Notes under the pieces: model-generated
Database searches by the model: none
Seen by the model: the letters and a program-made list of their open reading frames with translations, nothing else
What the model was told of the DNA's origin: nothing
Program-made: the position numbers and the translations under genes
In this document: one piece after another, positions 1 through 5,868 of the stretch
Layout of the letters: each line of letters begins with the position of its first letter
Numbering within the stretch: the stretch's first letter is position 1
DNA from: Gammaproteobacteria bacterium
Lineage (GTDB): Bacteria > Pseudomonadota > Gammaproteobacteria > Pseudomonadales > Halieaceae
Reading direction: 5' to 3'
Length of the DNA stretch: 7,837 nucleotides
Assembly: GCA_018222695.1 (NCBI GenBank)
Contig: JAAEZV010000072.1
Span: 1-7,837, forward strand

Positions 1-1129
1 GCTCCGCAACGACCTGCGCTCCAGCGCTGATACCACGCACCCAGACTCGTTGCTGCTCGCGTCTGAGCAATTCTACCGGTAGTCGTTCCAGTCGGCTGTT
101 TTCGTTCACCAGAAGCACGGTGTTGTCACCGCGCAAAGCAGTAGCGGGTAATTCAACCGATTGCTGAATCGGTTTGCCGCTAATGCTCGCCTCCACGAAC
201 AAACCTGGCGTCAGCGGTGGTCTTTGTGAACCGCTCTCCCCAAACGGATTGCTCACTTCCGCAATCGCAAAGGTGACGCGGCTGTCGCGATCGATGCTGG
301 CTTCAACGCGGGCAATTTTGCCCGGCCACTGCCAGCGCTCACCGCCGAACCGCGCGCTCAAGACCACCTCCGGGTAGGCCTCAACGGCTGTTTCAAACAG
401 CGGCAGCTCTAGTAGTGCGAGCTGAGAGTCACTGATAGGCAGATGCACCTCGACTCGCTCTGTCGCGTAAATCTGTGCCAACGCGGTACCGGGCGCGACG
501 AACTGACCAAGGTCAACCGACTTCTTCTCCAGTCGGCCGTCAAACGGAGCACGAACCGTTGTCCGTTCCAATGCCAGTTCGGCCGCGGCCACATCTGCCT
601 GAGCTGCGGCGAGCGAAGCCTCGGCGGCGCGGAGTTGCGGCTTGCGCAAAAACAGATCGTTCGCCTCGCTGGTACCGAGCTCGCGCCACTCTCGCTGCGC
701 CTGCAGGTTACGGCCTCGCTCCTCTGCGACGCGTTGTGCGGCAGCCGCTTCCTGAGCACGTGCTCTGGCAATGGCAAATTCATAATCCGCTTTTTCAAGC
801 TGCAGCAGGATGTCCCCCGCCTTGAAGAAACGCCCGTCGAGGAATCGATCACTCACGCTCTCCACTTTTCCACTGACCTGCGCAACTAATCCGACACGCC
901 TTACCGGCTCGACGGTACCTTGCGTGCGAACCGAGATGCTGTGATCGGCAGGCGCGGCCAGGATGACGTCCACCAATGGGCGGCGCGGTTCCGGAAACTG
1001 GGTCGGCTGGGTTTGCGGCTTGCCCACCAGCACCACAAAACAGACCGCCAAACCGGCAGTCGTAAACACCGCCGAGCCGAACAATCGGCGGCGGGAAAAA
1101 CGGCTGCTTTTGACGCTGTTGTCAGTCAT
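1..1129 (-). CDS. HlyD/AcrA-family efflux RND transporter periplasmic adaptor subunit (C-terminus cut by window edge)
   Basis: This is the membrane-fusion (adaptor) subunit of a tripartite efflux pump, linking an inner-membrane RND transporter to an outer-membrane channel in the periplasm. The 376 visible residues start with a basic stretch (residues 8-15) and one hydrophobic segment (about 16-36) that should anchor it in the inner membrane. A biotinyl-lipoyl-like half follows around residues 72-112 (VAQVSGKV at 82-89, then a segment containing AGDILLQLE), then an Ala/Glu/Arg/Gln-rich alpha-helical hairpin (about 113-190). The second lipoyl half carries the family motif RAPFDG (193-198), followed by a beta-barrel region with PGLFVEA near 308-314. 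Family members are usually 350-420 residues, so little is missing. The ATG start is the only plausible one; in-frame codons upstream give no start before a stop, and the Shine-Dalgarno is weak. The pump gene should lie just beyond position 1 on the same strand. The substrate cannot be told from the sequence. Confidence 0.9.
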   Translation of the reverse strand, partial: MTDNSVKSSRFSRRRLFGSAVFTTAGLAVCFVVLVGKPQTQPTQFPEPRRPLVDVILAAPADHSISVRTQGTVEPVRRVGLVAQVSGKVESVSDRFLDGRFFKAGDILLQLEKADYEFAIARARAQEAAAAQRVAEERGRNLQAQREWRELGTSEANDLFLRKPQLRAAEASLAAAQADVAAAELALERTTVRAPFDGRLEKKSVDLGQFVAPGTALAQIYATERVEVHLPISDSQLALLELPLFETAVEAYPEVVLSARFGGERWQWPGKIARVEASIDRDSRVTFAIAEVSNPFGESGSQRPPLTPGLFVEASISGKPIQQSVELPATALRGDNTVLLVNENSRLERLPVELLRREQQRVWVRGISAGAQVVAE

Positions 1130-1205
1130 CGGTGAATCAATACTTCCGGTGGAGGTGAGTTTTGGGGGCGTGATTTTATCGCTTTACGCGTCGCAAAGAT
1201 ATTTG

Positions 1206-1244
1206 GCCTAGTGTGCAAAGCTACCAAACGGCTTTTGCATAGGC
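1206..1244 (-). terminator. imperfect stem-loop just downstream of the hydrolase gene
   Basis: Reading the minus strand, five bases after the hydrolase stop the transcript can form GCCTA-TGCAAA pairing with TTTGCA-[CAC]-TAGGC. The three-base bulge lies in the distal arm, and two more G-C pairs with a one-base bulge extend the stem towards a nine-base loop. No U-tract follows, so this is not a standard intrinsic terminator. It could be a 3' stabilising hairpin, a partial terminator or an attenuator between the hydrolase and the efflux adaptor gene. Confidence 0.4.
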
Positions 1245-1249
1245 TTTGT

Positions 1250-2284
1250 TCAGTTTTTCTGCGCCCTTTCAACAATACGCAGTACCGCTGCTGCAATCGT
1301 CTCGGGCACCTCCTCCTGCAGAAAATGGCCCGCCTCGGTCTCGGTGACTGGTGCGGCTGGAAACAGTCCCTGCATAACGGGCAGGCCCTTGGCCAGAATG
1401 GGGTCGTTCATTCCCCAGACCAGCTCTGCCGGAATATCCAATCCCTCCACGTAGCGCTCAATGTTCCGTAGCGCAGGCGCACTGGCATGGTCAGGCCCAT
1501 CTGCCACCATTCGCATGAGCGCCAGCGTCGCTTTGCCATTGCCGCTGTCCTCGAGGGGACGTCGATAAAGATCCATGACCTCCGGCGGCATCGTAGCCGG
1601 ATCACCCTGCACCTCTGCCAAGCGCGCGAAAAATAGGGGAGACATCGCCTCGACGACGAGCTCCCCGAGCAGCGGTGTTTTCACCAGCGCATGGGCACTG
1701 CTCAGATCCATGGGGGCACGGGGGGCGCTAAACCCTGTATTCATGATCACAGCCCCTTTCAGCACCCCGGGTGACAGCGACAAGGCCCCCATGCCCACGG
1801 GCCCACCCCAATCCTGACCCACATAGACTGCCTCTGTCAGATTGAGTGTCGTCAACACACGGTTCATCCAGCGCATGTGGTTATCGAGGGTGTGTTCGCT
1901 CGCCGGGATCTTAGTGGAGAAACCGAGCCCCACCATGGTCGGCATGATGACCCTGACGCGATCCAAAGGCAGCAGCTCTGCGACCTTTCGATACAGCAAA
2001 CCCGTTGTCGGATTCCCATGTTGGAGGTAGACCGGGTACCCCTGACCGATCTCAAGCACATGGATCTTGATCCCGGGCTCGACCTCGATGAAATAACTTT
2101 TGTAGTCATCACTGATTGCGGCGGCCGCATAACTAGGCAGAGGAAATGCCTCGAACACACCCGCTTCCAGTTCAACCTTGCCCTCGCCCTGAGGGATGAT
2201 GCGCTCGCCGTCGCGCAGTAATACCAGGGCAGCCACCACGAACAAGGCGGCGAGGACGGCCGCTACTTTTAACACTGCTCTCAT
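1250..2284 (-). CDS. membrane-anchored alpha/beta-fold hydrolase, haloalkane dehalogenase-like (Asp nucleophile)
   Basis: This is a 344-residue alpha/beta hydrolase. Residues 2-23 form one hydrophobic segment after a short basic start, probably an uncleaved inner-membrane anchor that places the catalytic domain in the periplasm. The catalytic set is visible: oxyanion motif HGNPT at 89-93, nucleophile elbow GQDWGGP with Asp158, acid candidate Asp294 in WGMNDPI, and His320 in AGHFLQEE. The Asp nucleophile followed by Trp, together with HGNP, matches haloalkane dehalogenases and is also compatible with epoxide hydrolases; it excludes a Ser esterase. The segment between about 185 and 275 is the cap. 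Known haloalkane dehalogenases are about 290-310 residues and many are soluble, so the extra length is the N-terminal anchor. I chose this ATG because GAGGTG lies six bases upstream. An in-frame ATG at 2326 would add 14 residues but has no ribosome-binding site. The substrate is unknown. The gene may be co-transcribed with the efflux adaptor gene. Confidence 0.85.
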   Translation of the reverse strand: MRAVLKVAAVLAALFVVAALVLLRDGERIIPQGEGKVELEAGVFEAFPLPSYAAAAISDDYKSYFIEVEPGIKIHVLEIGQGYPVYLQHGNPTTGLLYRKVAELLPLDRVRVIMPTMVGLGFSTKIPASEHTLDNHMRWMNRVLTTLNLTEAVYVGQDWGGPVGMGALSLSPGVLKGAVIMNTGFSAPRAPMDLSSAHALVKTPLLGELVVEAMSPLFFARLAEVQGDPATMPPEVMDLYRRPLEDSGNGKATLALMRMVADGPDHASAPALRNIERYVEGLDIPAELVWGMNDPILAKGLPVMQGLFPAAPVTETEAGHFLQEEVPETIAAAVLRIVERAQKN

Positions 2285-2290
2285 CGCTGG

Positions 2291-2296
2291 CACCTC
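2291..2296 (-). promoter_or_regulatory. Shine-Dalgarno that fixes the hydrolase start
   Basis: The minus strand reads GAGGTG six bases before the ATG at 2284. This supports that start over the in-frame ATG at 2326, which sits in an AT-rich stretch without such a site. Confidence 0.6.
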
Positions 2297-2434
2297 GTGA
2301 ACACCCATTAAATTGGCAGTTACCATGCCATATTATTTTAACCTGTGACAAATTGCCGCGGCCCCTCGGGTTTTTAGAGGGCGGATTCTAATTTTCGACG
2401 CCACACTGCCCCTCGAATTCAACACACCTCAACG

Positions 2435-2439
2435 AGGAG
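2435..2439 (+). promoter_or_regulatory. Shine-Dalgarno of the phasin-like gene
   Basis: AGGAG is placed seven bases before the ATG at 2447, near the optimal spacing. It suggests efficient translation, as expected for an abundant structural protein. Confidence 0.7.
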
Positions 2440-2446
2440 AAAGATC

Positions 2447-2929
2447 ATGGCAGACGCCAAAACCAAAGCAGCACCCAAGGCTGCAGCGAAGAAAGCTGCG
2501 GTAAAGAAAGCCCCCGCCAAGGCCAAAAAGGCCCCAGCGAAGAAAAAGCCGGCCGCTAAAACCAAGGCCAAGGCCAGCACCAAAGCCAAAACCCGAGCGC
2601 GACCCAAGGCCATCGATACCGGCCGCAACGCGTTGCTCGCAGGCCTGGGCGTATACGGCAAGGCCTACGATCAGGTACTGGAGCAGTTCGCCAATCTGCA
2701 GGAGCAGGTAGACGAGGCACAAACCCGCCTCAGCGAGCGTCGCAAGCAGGCCGAGGATCTCTACAAGTCATTGGTTAAGCGTGGCACGGCTGTCGAGAAA
2801 GAGGCGCTGAAAGCCCTGGCTGATCTAGAGCTCGACTCACTGGCTGATCGCTCCAAGCTGGAAGCACAGATGAAAAAAGCGAAGTCCCGCTTTGACGATC
2901 TAAAGACCAAGTTTGGTAAGACTGCCTAA
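2447..2929 (+). CDS. phasin-like protein with Lys/Ala-rich histone-H1-like N-terminus (PhaF-like, reversed order)
   Basis: The 160-residue product has two parts. Residues 1-54 are low complexity, with 19 Lys, 20 Ala, several Pro and two Arg, in loose KAPAK/AAK repeats typical of histone-H1-like or AlgP/PhaF-type DNA-binding tails. Residues 56-156 are predicted helical and rich in Glu, Gln, Lys and Leu. They begin with a less charged patch (NALLAGLGVYGKAYD, 61-75), the usual opening of phasin/poly-granule-associated domains, and continue as a heptad-like coiled coil. No Cys or Trp is present. Phasins coat polyhydroxyalkanoate granules; PhaF also binds the nucleoid through its AlaLysPro tail and helps distribute granules at division. 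In PhaF the phasin domain comes first and the basic tail last; here the order is reversed. The gene has a good ribosome-binding site, its own terminator, and a PhaD-like TetR gene downstream. A role as a plain nucleoid protein without granule binding cannot be excluded. Confidence 0.8.
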   Translation: MADAKTKAAPKAAAKKAAVKKAPAKAKKAPAKKKPAAKTKAKASTKAKTRARPKAIDTGRNALLAGLGVYGKAYDQVLEQFANLQEQVDEAQTRLSERRKQAEDLYKSLVKRGTAVEKEALKALADLELDSLADRSKLEAQMKKAKSRFDDLKTKFGKTA

Positions 2930-2958
2930 ACCCACCTTTTAAAGTCCGTTTTTTTTCG

Positions 2959-2981
2959 GGGGAGCGTTGCTCCCCTTTTTT
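2959..2981 (+). terminator. rho-independent terminator after the phasin-like gene
   Basis: A perfect seven-base stem, GGGGAGC / GCTCCCC, with a GTT loop is followed directly by six T residues. It lies 29 bases after the stop of the phasin-like gene, so that gene is probably monocistronic and the downstream regulator needs its own promoter. A run of eight T residues just before the stem (2949-2956) is not part of it. Confidence 0.9.
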
Positions 2982-3062
2982 ATGGATGTCCGCTTTCAAC
3001 GCGATGCGGCGGGATCCCGTCAAACCGGGCGCAGATTCACGCGAGCATCCGAAACTCGTTTC

Positions 3063-3133
3063 AGGAGGTGGCGGGGCCTGCAGTGCGCGGCGCATCGCAC
3101 ACCGTCTTGGCACGGTACACTGGGACCCCATGA
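3063..3133 (+). other. possible leader: strong Shine-Dalgarno and 16-codon ORF overlapping the tetR start
   Basis: AGGAGGTG at 3063-3070 is an excellent Shine-Dalgarno but has no normal start at optimal distance. The nearest start is GTG at 3083, 12 bases further on. It opens a 16-codon frame ending in TGA at 3131-3133, which overlaps the tetR ATG as ATGA. That layout would allow translational coupling of a short leader to tetR. The long spacing and GTG start make this weak, and chance is a real possibility. Confidence 0.2.
3101..3116. promoter_or_regulatory. candidate TetR operator palindrome
   Basis: ACCGT-N6-ACGGT is an inverted repeat ending 14 bases before the tetR start. It abuts a TATAAT-like TACACT (3116-3121), although no good -35 is visible. 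TetR proteins commonly bind palindromes of about this size over their own promoter. The arms are only five bases, so this is a suggestion. Confidence 0.3.
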
Positions 3134-3792
3134 AAACCGCCGAACGCATTCTGGTCGTCGCCACCGAGCTCTTCAATGAGCGCGGGGAGCGTAATGTCAC
3201 AGCCAGTGACATCGCACTCGAGCTGGACATCAGCCCGGGCAATCTTTATTACCACTACAAAGGTAAAGACAACATCCTCTCCTCGCTGTTTTCCCAGTGT
3301 TACCGGGAACTCGCGGGCATGCTGGCGACGCCCATTCTGGAAGACGCCTTTCTCGAGGACAGCAATCCATTGGAGCGGAGCTGGTTGTTTTTGACGGTAC
3401 TGATGGAAGTGATGTACCAGTACCGCTTCCTGTATTTGAACCAGAGTGATCTCATGCAGCGCTACCCCGAGATTGACCGGGGCATGACGCGCCTGCTGTC
3501 ACTGAAACGTCAGACCACCAAGCAACTTGCGGCGGCGCTGCTTGCATCCGTGGATATCAACGCTCACCCGCAGCGGCTCGAGCATGTTGCAGACAGCATG
3601 GCGATGACGCTGATGTACTGGCTGAGCTTTGAGCATTTGACCGGGTCACCCCAAACGCCCCAGCAGACCATCCATCGCGCTGTGCTGCAGGTGCTTTCGC
3701 ACTGTGCGCCATATCTGGGCGAGCAGCAGACTGACTTTTATCGTGAGTGCGAATTAATCGATGCAAGACTGCTCGATACCCACTCCCCATGA
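3130..3792 (+). CDS. TetR/AcrR-family transcriptional regulator, PhaD-like
   Basis: This is a 220-residue TetR-type regulator. Residues 1-46 are the N-terminal DNA-binding domain: helix 1 (TAERILVVATELFNERG), then a helix-turn-helix centred on VTASDIALELDISPGNLYYHYKG (23-45), ending in the diagnostic NLYYHYKGKD. Residues 47-220 form the helical ligand-binding and dimerisation part. It is of the larger subgroup that includes PhaD, whose recognition helix also reads SPGNLYYH. PhaD regulates phasin and synthase promoters in the Pseudomonas PHA cluster, and the neighbouring gene here is phasin-like, which supports the assignment by context. The frame is open upstream to an ATG at 2986, but those 48 extra residues are Gly/Arg-rich, overlap the region just after the terminator and precede the usual TetR start, so the ATG at 3130 is preferred. 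Its own Shine-Dalgarno is poor (GGGA four bases upstream). The effector is unknown. Control of the peroxiredoxin gene 78 bases downstream is an alternative role. Confidence 0.85.
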   Translation: MKTAERILVVATELFNERGERNVTASDIALELDISPGNLYYHYKGKDNILSSLFSQCYRELAGMLATPILEDAFLEDSNPLERSWLFLTVLMEVMYQYRFLYLNQSDLMQRYPEIDRGMTRLLSLKRQTTKQLAAALLASVDINAHPQRLEHVADSMAMTLMYWLSFEHLTGSPQTPQQTIHRAVLQVLSHCAPYLGEQQTDFYRECELIDARLLDTHSP

Positions 3793-3855
3793 GTTACTAT
3801 TCCGAGTCGTCATCGCCCGCGCCAACACATCCAGCGGGCTGGTCGTTCATTTTGA

Positions 3856-3862
3856 TAAGGAG
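3856..3862 (+). promoter_or_regulatory. Shine-Dalgarno of the peroxiredoxin gene
   Basis: TAAGGAG is a near-perfect anti-SD match eight bases before the ATG at 3871, pointing to high expression. It settles this start. Confidence 0.75.
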
Positions 3863-3870
3863 TTTTTGAT

Positions 3871-4350
3871 ATGACTATTGCCGTAGGAGATTGCATCCCG
3901 AGCTGCACGCTATCCGTCATGGGAGACGAGGGACCCGGTCCCGTCTCAACTTCAGACCTGTTCAACGGCAAGAAAGTCCTGCTGTTTGCCGTGCCGGGGG
4001 CCTTCACGCCAGGCTGCTCCATGACCCACCTGCCCGGTTACGTGGTCAATGCAGACACGATCAAGAGCAAGGGCGTCGACAGCATTGTCTGCATGTCAGT
4101 CAACGACGCCTTTGTTATGGGCGCCTGGGGCAAAGCGCAAAATGCCGACGAGATCATCATGCTTGCCGACGGTAACGGCGAACTGACTGCGGCATTGGGT
4201 TTAGAGCTCGACGGTTCAGGGTTTGGTCTGGGGACCCGCAGCCAGCGGTTTGCGATGATCGTAGAGGACGGCAAGGTGACCCACCTCAATATCGAGGAAG
4301 GCCCGGGCGTCGACGTGAGCTCCGCAGAGACCATGATGGGACTGCTTTAA
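3871..4350 (+). CDS. peroxiredoxin, Prx5/type II (redoxin family)
   Basis: This 159-residue thiol peroxidase reduces hydrogen peroxide and organic hydroperoxides in the cytoplasm, normally drawing electrons from glutathione/glutaredoxin or thioredoxin. The active-site signature PGAFTPGCSMTHLPGY (residues 42-57) places the peroxidatic Cys at 49, with Thr46 and Pro42 of the PxxxTxxC motif. The conserved active-site Arg is in RSQRFA (123-128). SVNDAFVMGAW (76-86) is typical of the Prx5/PMP20 subfamily. The length matches the family and the protein is complete. Three more Cys are present: Cys74 just before SVND, often seen in this group, and Cys8 and Cys12 as a CxxxC pair at the N-terminus, which I do not recall as usual. 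The gene lies 78 bases after tetR in the same direction, so co-transcription is possible. It converges on the transporter gene. Confidence 0.93.
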   Translation: MTIAVGDCIPSCTLSVMGDEGPGPVSTSDLFNGKKVLLFAVPGAFTPGCSMTHLPGYVVNADTIKSKGVDSIVCMSVNDAFVMGAWGKAQNADEIIMLADGNGELTAALGLELDGSGFGLGTRSQRFAMIVEDGKVTHLNIEEGPGVDVSSAETMMGLL

Positions 4351-4362
4351 CGCCTTCTCGTG

Positions 4363-4390
4363 CGTGCGCCATGCGGCTGTGTGGCGCACG
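4363..4390. terminator. hairpin between convergent peroxiredoxin and transporter genes
   Basis: A perfect nine-base inverted repeat, CGTGCGCCA / TGGCGCACG, has a ten-base loop. It starts 12 bases after the peroxiredoxin stop and lies 42 bases from the end of the converging transporter gene. Neither side has a T-tract, so it may act as a shared 3' hairpin or weak bidirectional terminator rather than a classical one. Confidence 0.5.
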
Positions 4391-4432
4391 ATTCACCACC
4401 CTAACGCCTCGGGCAACAAGATCATGGACTCG

Positions 4433-5824
4433 CTAGGCCAGCATTCCCCATGCGACCGTGGCGATCACCACAGCCCCGATCAGGTTCAACACGAATCCCT
4501 CTCTGACCATGCGTTGGATCGGTAGCTCCCCGCTACCGAACACAACCGCATTGGGCGCTGTCGCCACCGGCAGCATAAAGGCGCAGCTGGCACTCATTGC
4601 GGCCGGCACCATCAGCCACAGTGGATCCAGCTCAACGGCAAGCGCTACGGCTGCCAATACGGGAAGCAACAGCGCAGTGGTCGCGGTATTGGAGGTCGCC
4701 TCGGTTAAAAACGTCACCGCCAGAGCCAATAGCAGCATCATGAGATAAACAGGTAGAGCCGCTACCGATGTCAGTGCATCACCTACTTGAGCACTGAGCC
4801 CAGACGCCACGAAAGCTCTGGCAAGACAAATACCGCCGCCGAACAACAGCAGAACCCCCCAGGGAATCTGGCTTGCCTGCTGCCACTCGATTAATGGTTC
4901 ACCTTGATTGTCCCGAGTGATAAAGAGTGCCAACACGGCCAGCAAGGCGACCGAGGCATCATTGGCATTAGGCAAGCCGAACCATGCCTGCCACCCACCG
5001 AACGGCTCAGCCCGGGTGATCCAGGCGAGTGCGGTCAGCGCGAAGATCACGAGCACTCGCCGCTCAGCGCTGCGCCAGGGCCCGACTTCGGGCAGAGAAA
5101 TGCCGATTTCCCGGGGCAAGGCACGAGTGACCCACCACCATGCCAAAGGCAACAGCAGCGCGACCACCGGCACCCCCCACGACATCCATTCACCGAAGCT
5201 GATCGTCTGGCCGGTGTTCTCGGCATAGACCTGCATAAAAATCAGGTTAGGCGGCGTACCGATTGGCGTTCCCAGGCCGCCGATACTGCAGGACCAGGCA
5301 AGACCCAGTAATAGCGGTGCGGCCAATTGCCCCCGGTCAGAACAGGAAGCCAGCACCGCGAGCGCGACCGGCATCAGCATGAGCGCCGAGGCGGTATTGG
5401 AGATCCACATGCTCAGGAGTGCGCCGGCCAACATGAACCCCAGTACCAGCCGATGCGGTCGCTGGCCACCGACCAGATTGACCACCGTGAGGGCCACGCG
5501 GTGATGGGCCCCCGTGCTCTCCATGCCCCGGGACAGCAGAAAACCACCCATCAACAGAATGATCAGTGGCGAACCGACTGAGGCGCCTACCTGCTCCGCA
5601 GTCAATACGCCGGTGACCGGAAAGACCGCCATCGGCAAAAGCGAGGTCACGGGAATGGGTATGGGCTCGAAGATCCACCAGGCCATACACAGCCAGGCGA
5701 CGACCGCGGTAATCGTGATCGACGGTGGCTGCCCCCCTGACTGCATCAACCATGCCAGCATCGCCGCAGTGAGTAGCCCGGGCCATATGGTTTTTCTGGG
5801 GTCCAGATAGGTCATACTGTTCAT
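4433..5824 (-). CDS. SLC13/DASS-family anion (di/tricarboxylate or sulfate) symporter
   Basis: This 463-residue inner-membrane transporter of the divalent anion:Na+ symporter family imports dicarboxylates or inorganic anions such as sulfate, usually with sodium. Many hydrophobic segments are evident throughout. Both repeats of the binding-site signature are present: SNT at residues 142-144 (in WISNTASALMLMP) and SNT at 378-380 (in TSNTATTALLLP). These are the paired Ser-Asn-Thr motifs that bind carboxylate and sodium in VcINDY. Further signatures are GTPPNLIFMQ and, near the C-terminus, NAVVFGSGELPIQRMVREG. The length matches bacterial members. The frame is open to a GTG at 5890, but that would overlap the divergent moaA coding region; the ATG at 5824 has GGGGAG ten bases upstream, and another ATG lies at 5815. 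The substrate cannot be decided from sequence; dicarboxylate is the commonest in this group. Confidence 0.9.
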   Translation of the reverse strand: MNSMTYLDPRKTIWPGLLTAAMLAWLMQSGGQPPSITITAVVAWLCMAWWIFEPIPIPVTSLLPMAVFPVTGVLTAEQVGASVGSPLIILLMGGFLLSRGMESTGAHHRVALTVVNLVGGQRPHRLVLGFMLAGALLSMWISNTASALMLMPVALAVLASCSDRGQLAAPLLLGLAWSCSIGGLGTPIGTPPNLIFMQVYAENTGQTISFGEWMSWGVPVVALLLPLAWWWVTRALPREIGISLPEVGPWRSAERRVLVIFALTALAWITRAEPFGGWQAWFGLPNANDASVALLAVLALFITRDNQGEPLIEWQQASQIPWGVLLLFGGGICLARAFVASGLSAQVGDALTSVAALPVYLMMLLLALAVTFLTEATSNTATTALLLPVLAAVALAVELDPLWLMVPAAMSASCAFMLPVATAPNAVVFGSGELPIQRMVREGFVLNLIGAVVIATVAWGMLA

Positions 5825-5834
5825 CTGCTGTATG

Positions 5835-5840
5835 CTCCCC
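5835..5840 (-). promoter_or_regulatory. probable Shine-Dalgarno of the transporter gene
   Basis: The minus strand reads GGGGAG ten bases before the ATG at 5824. Spacing is longer than ideal, but it is the only purine-rich site near the candidate starts. It supports a start that does not overlap moaA. Confidence 0.4.
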
Positions 5841-5856
5841 AACCCGCGCCCTTGTG

Positions 5857-5862
5857 TAAACT
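5857..5862 (+). promoter_or_regulatory. possible -10 element of a leaderless moaA transcript
   Basis: TAAACT matches TATAAT at four of six positions and ends six bases before the moaA ATG, so transcription would begin at about the A of the start codon. No convincing -35 is visible at 16-18 bases, which lowers confidence. Confidence 0.2.
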
Positions 5863-5868
5863 CCCCTG

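Noticed and set aside
443..889. Open frame of 148 codons on the plus strand
   Set aside because: It lies entirely opposite the efflux adaptor gene, whose protein shows clear family motifs. The plus-strand product is Arg/Cys-rich without recognisable motifs, a mirror of GC-rich codon use.
2285..2326. Upstream ATG at 2326 for the hydrolase
   Set aside because: It has no Shine-Dalgarno and adds 14 residues before a typical basic-hydrophobic anchor that begins at the ATG at 2284, which has GAGGTG six bases upstream.
2327..2362. AT-rich TTGTCA plus TAAAATAATAT region as a minus-strand promoter for the hydrolase
   Set aside because: The two elements are too close together for a -35/-10 pair, and no other -35 fits. 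A promoter is likely in this divergent region, but I cannot place it.
2419..2661. Minus-strand frame giving a very hydrophobic Ala/Leu/Phe-rich peptide that looks like a membrane protein
   Set aside because: It is the complement of the Lys/Ala-rich repeat codons of the phasin-like gene, so hydrophobicity is a by-product of low complexity.
3107..3122. TTGGCAC upstream of tetR resembling the -24 half of a sigma-54 promoter
   Set aside because: The required TTGC of the -12 half is missing at the right spacing.
2986..3129. N-terminal extension of the TetR gene from the ATG at 2986
   Set aside because: The 48 added residues are Gly/Arg-rich without structure, begin five bases after the terminator T-tract, and precede the normal TetR N-terminus at 3130.
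3815..3839. GCCCGC / GCGGGC inverted repeat after tetR
   Set aside because: Six base pairs with a 13-base loop and no T-tract are weak and easily due to chance in GC-rich DNA.
4904..5311. Plus-strand open frames within the transporter region
   Set aside because: They are antisense to a transporter with both SNT motifs, and their products have no recognisable features.
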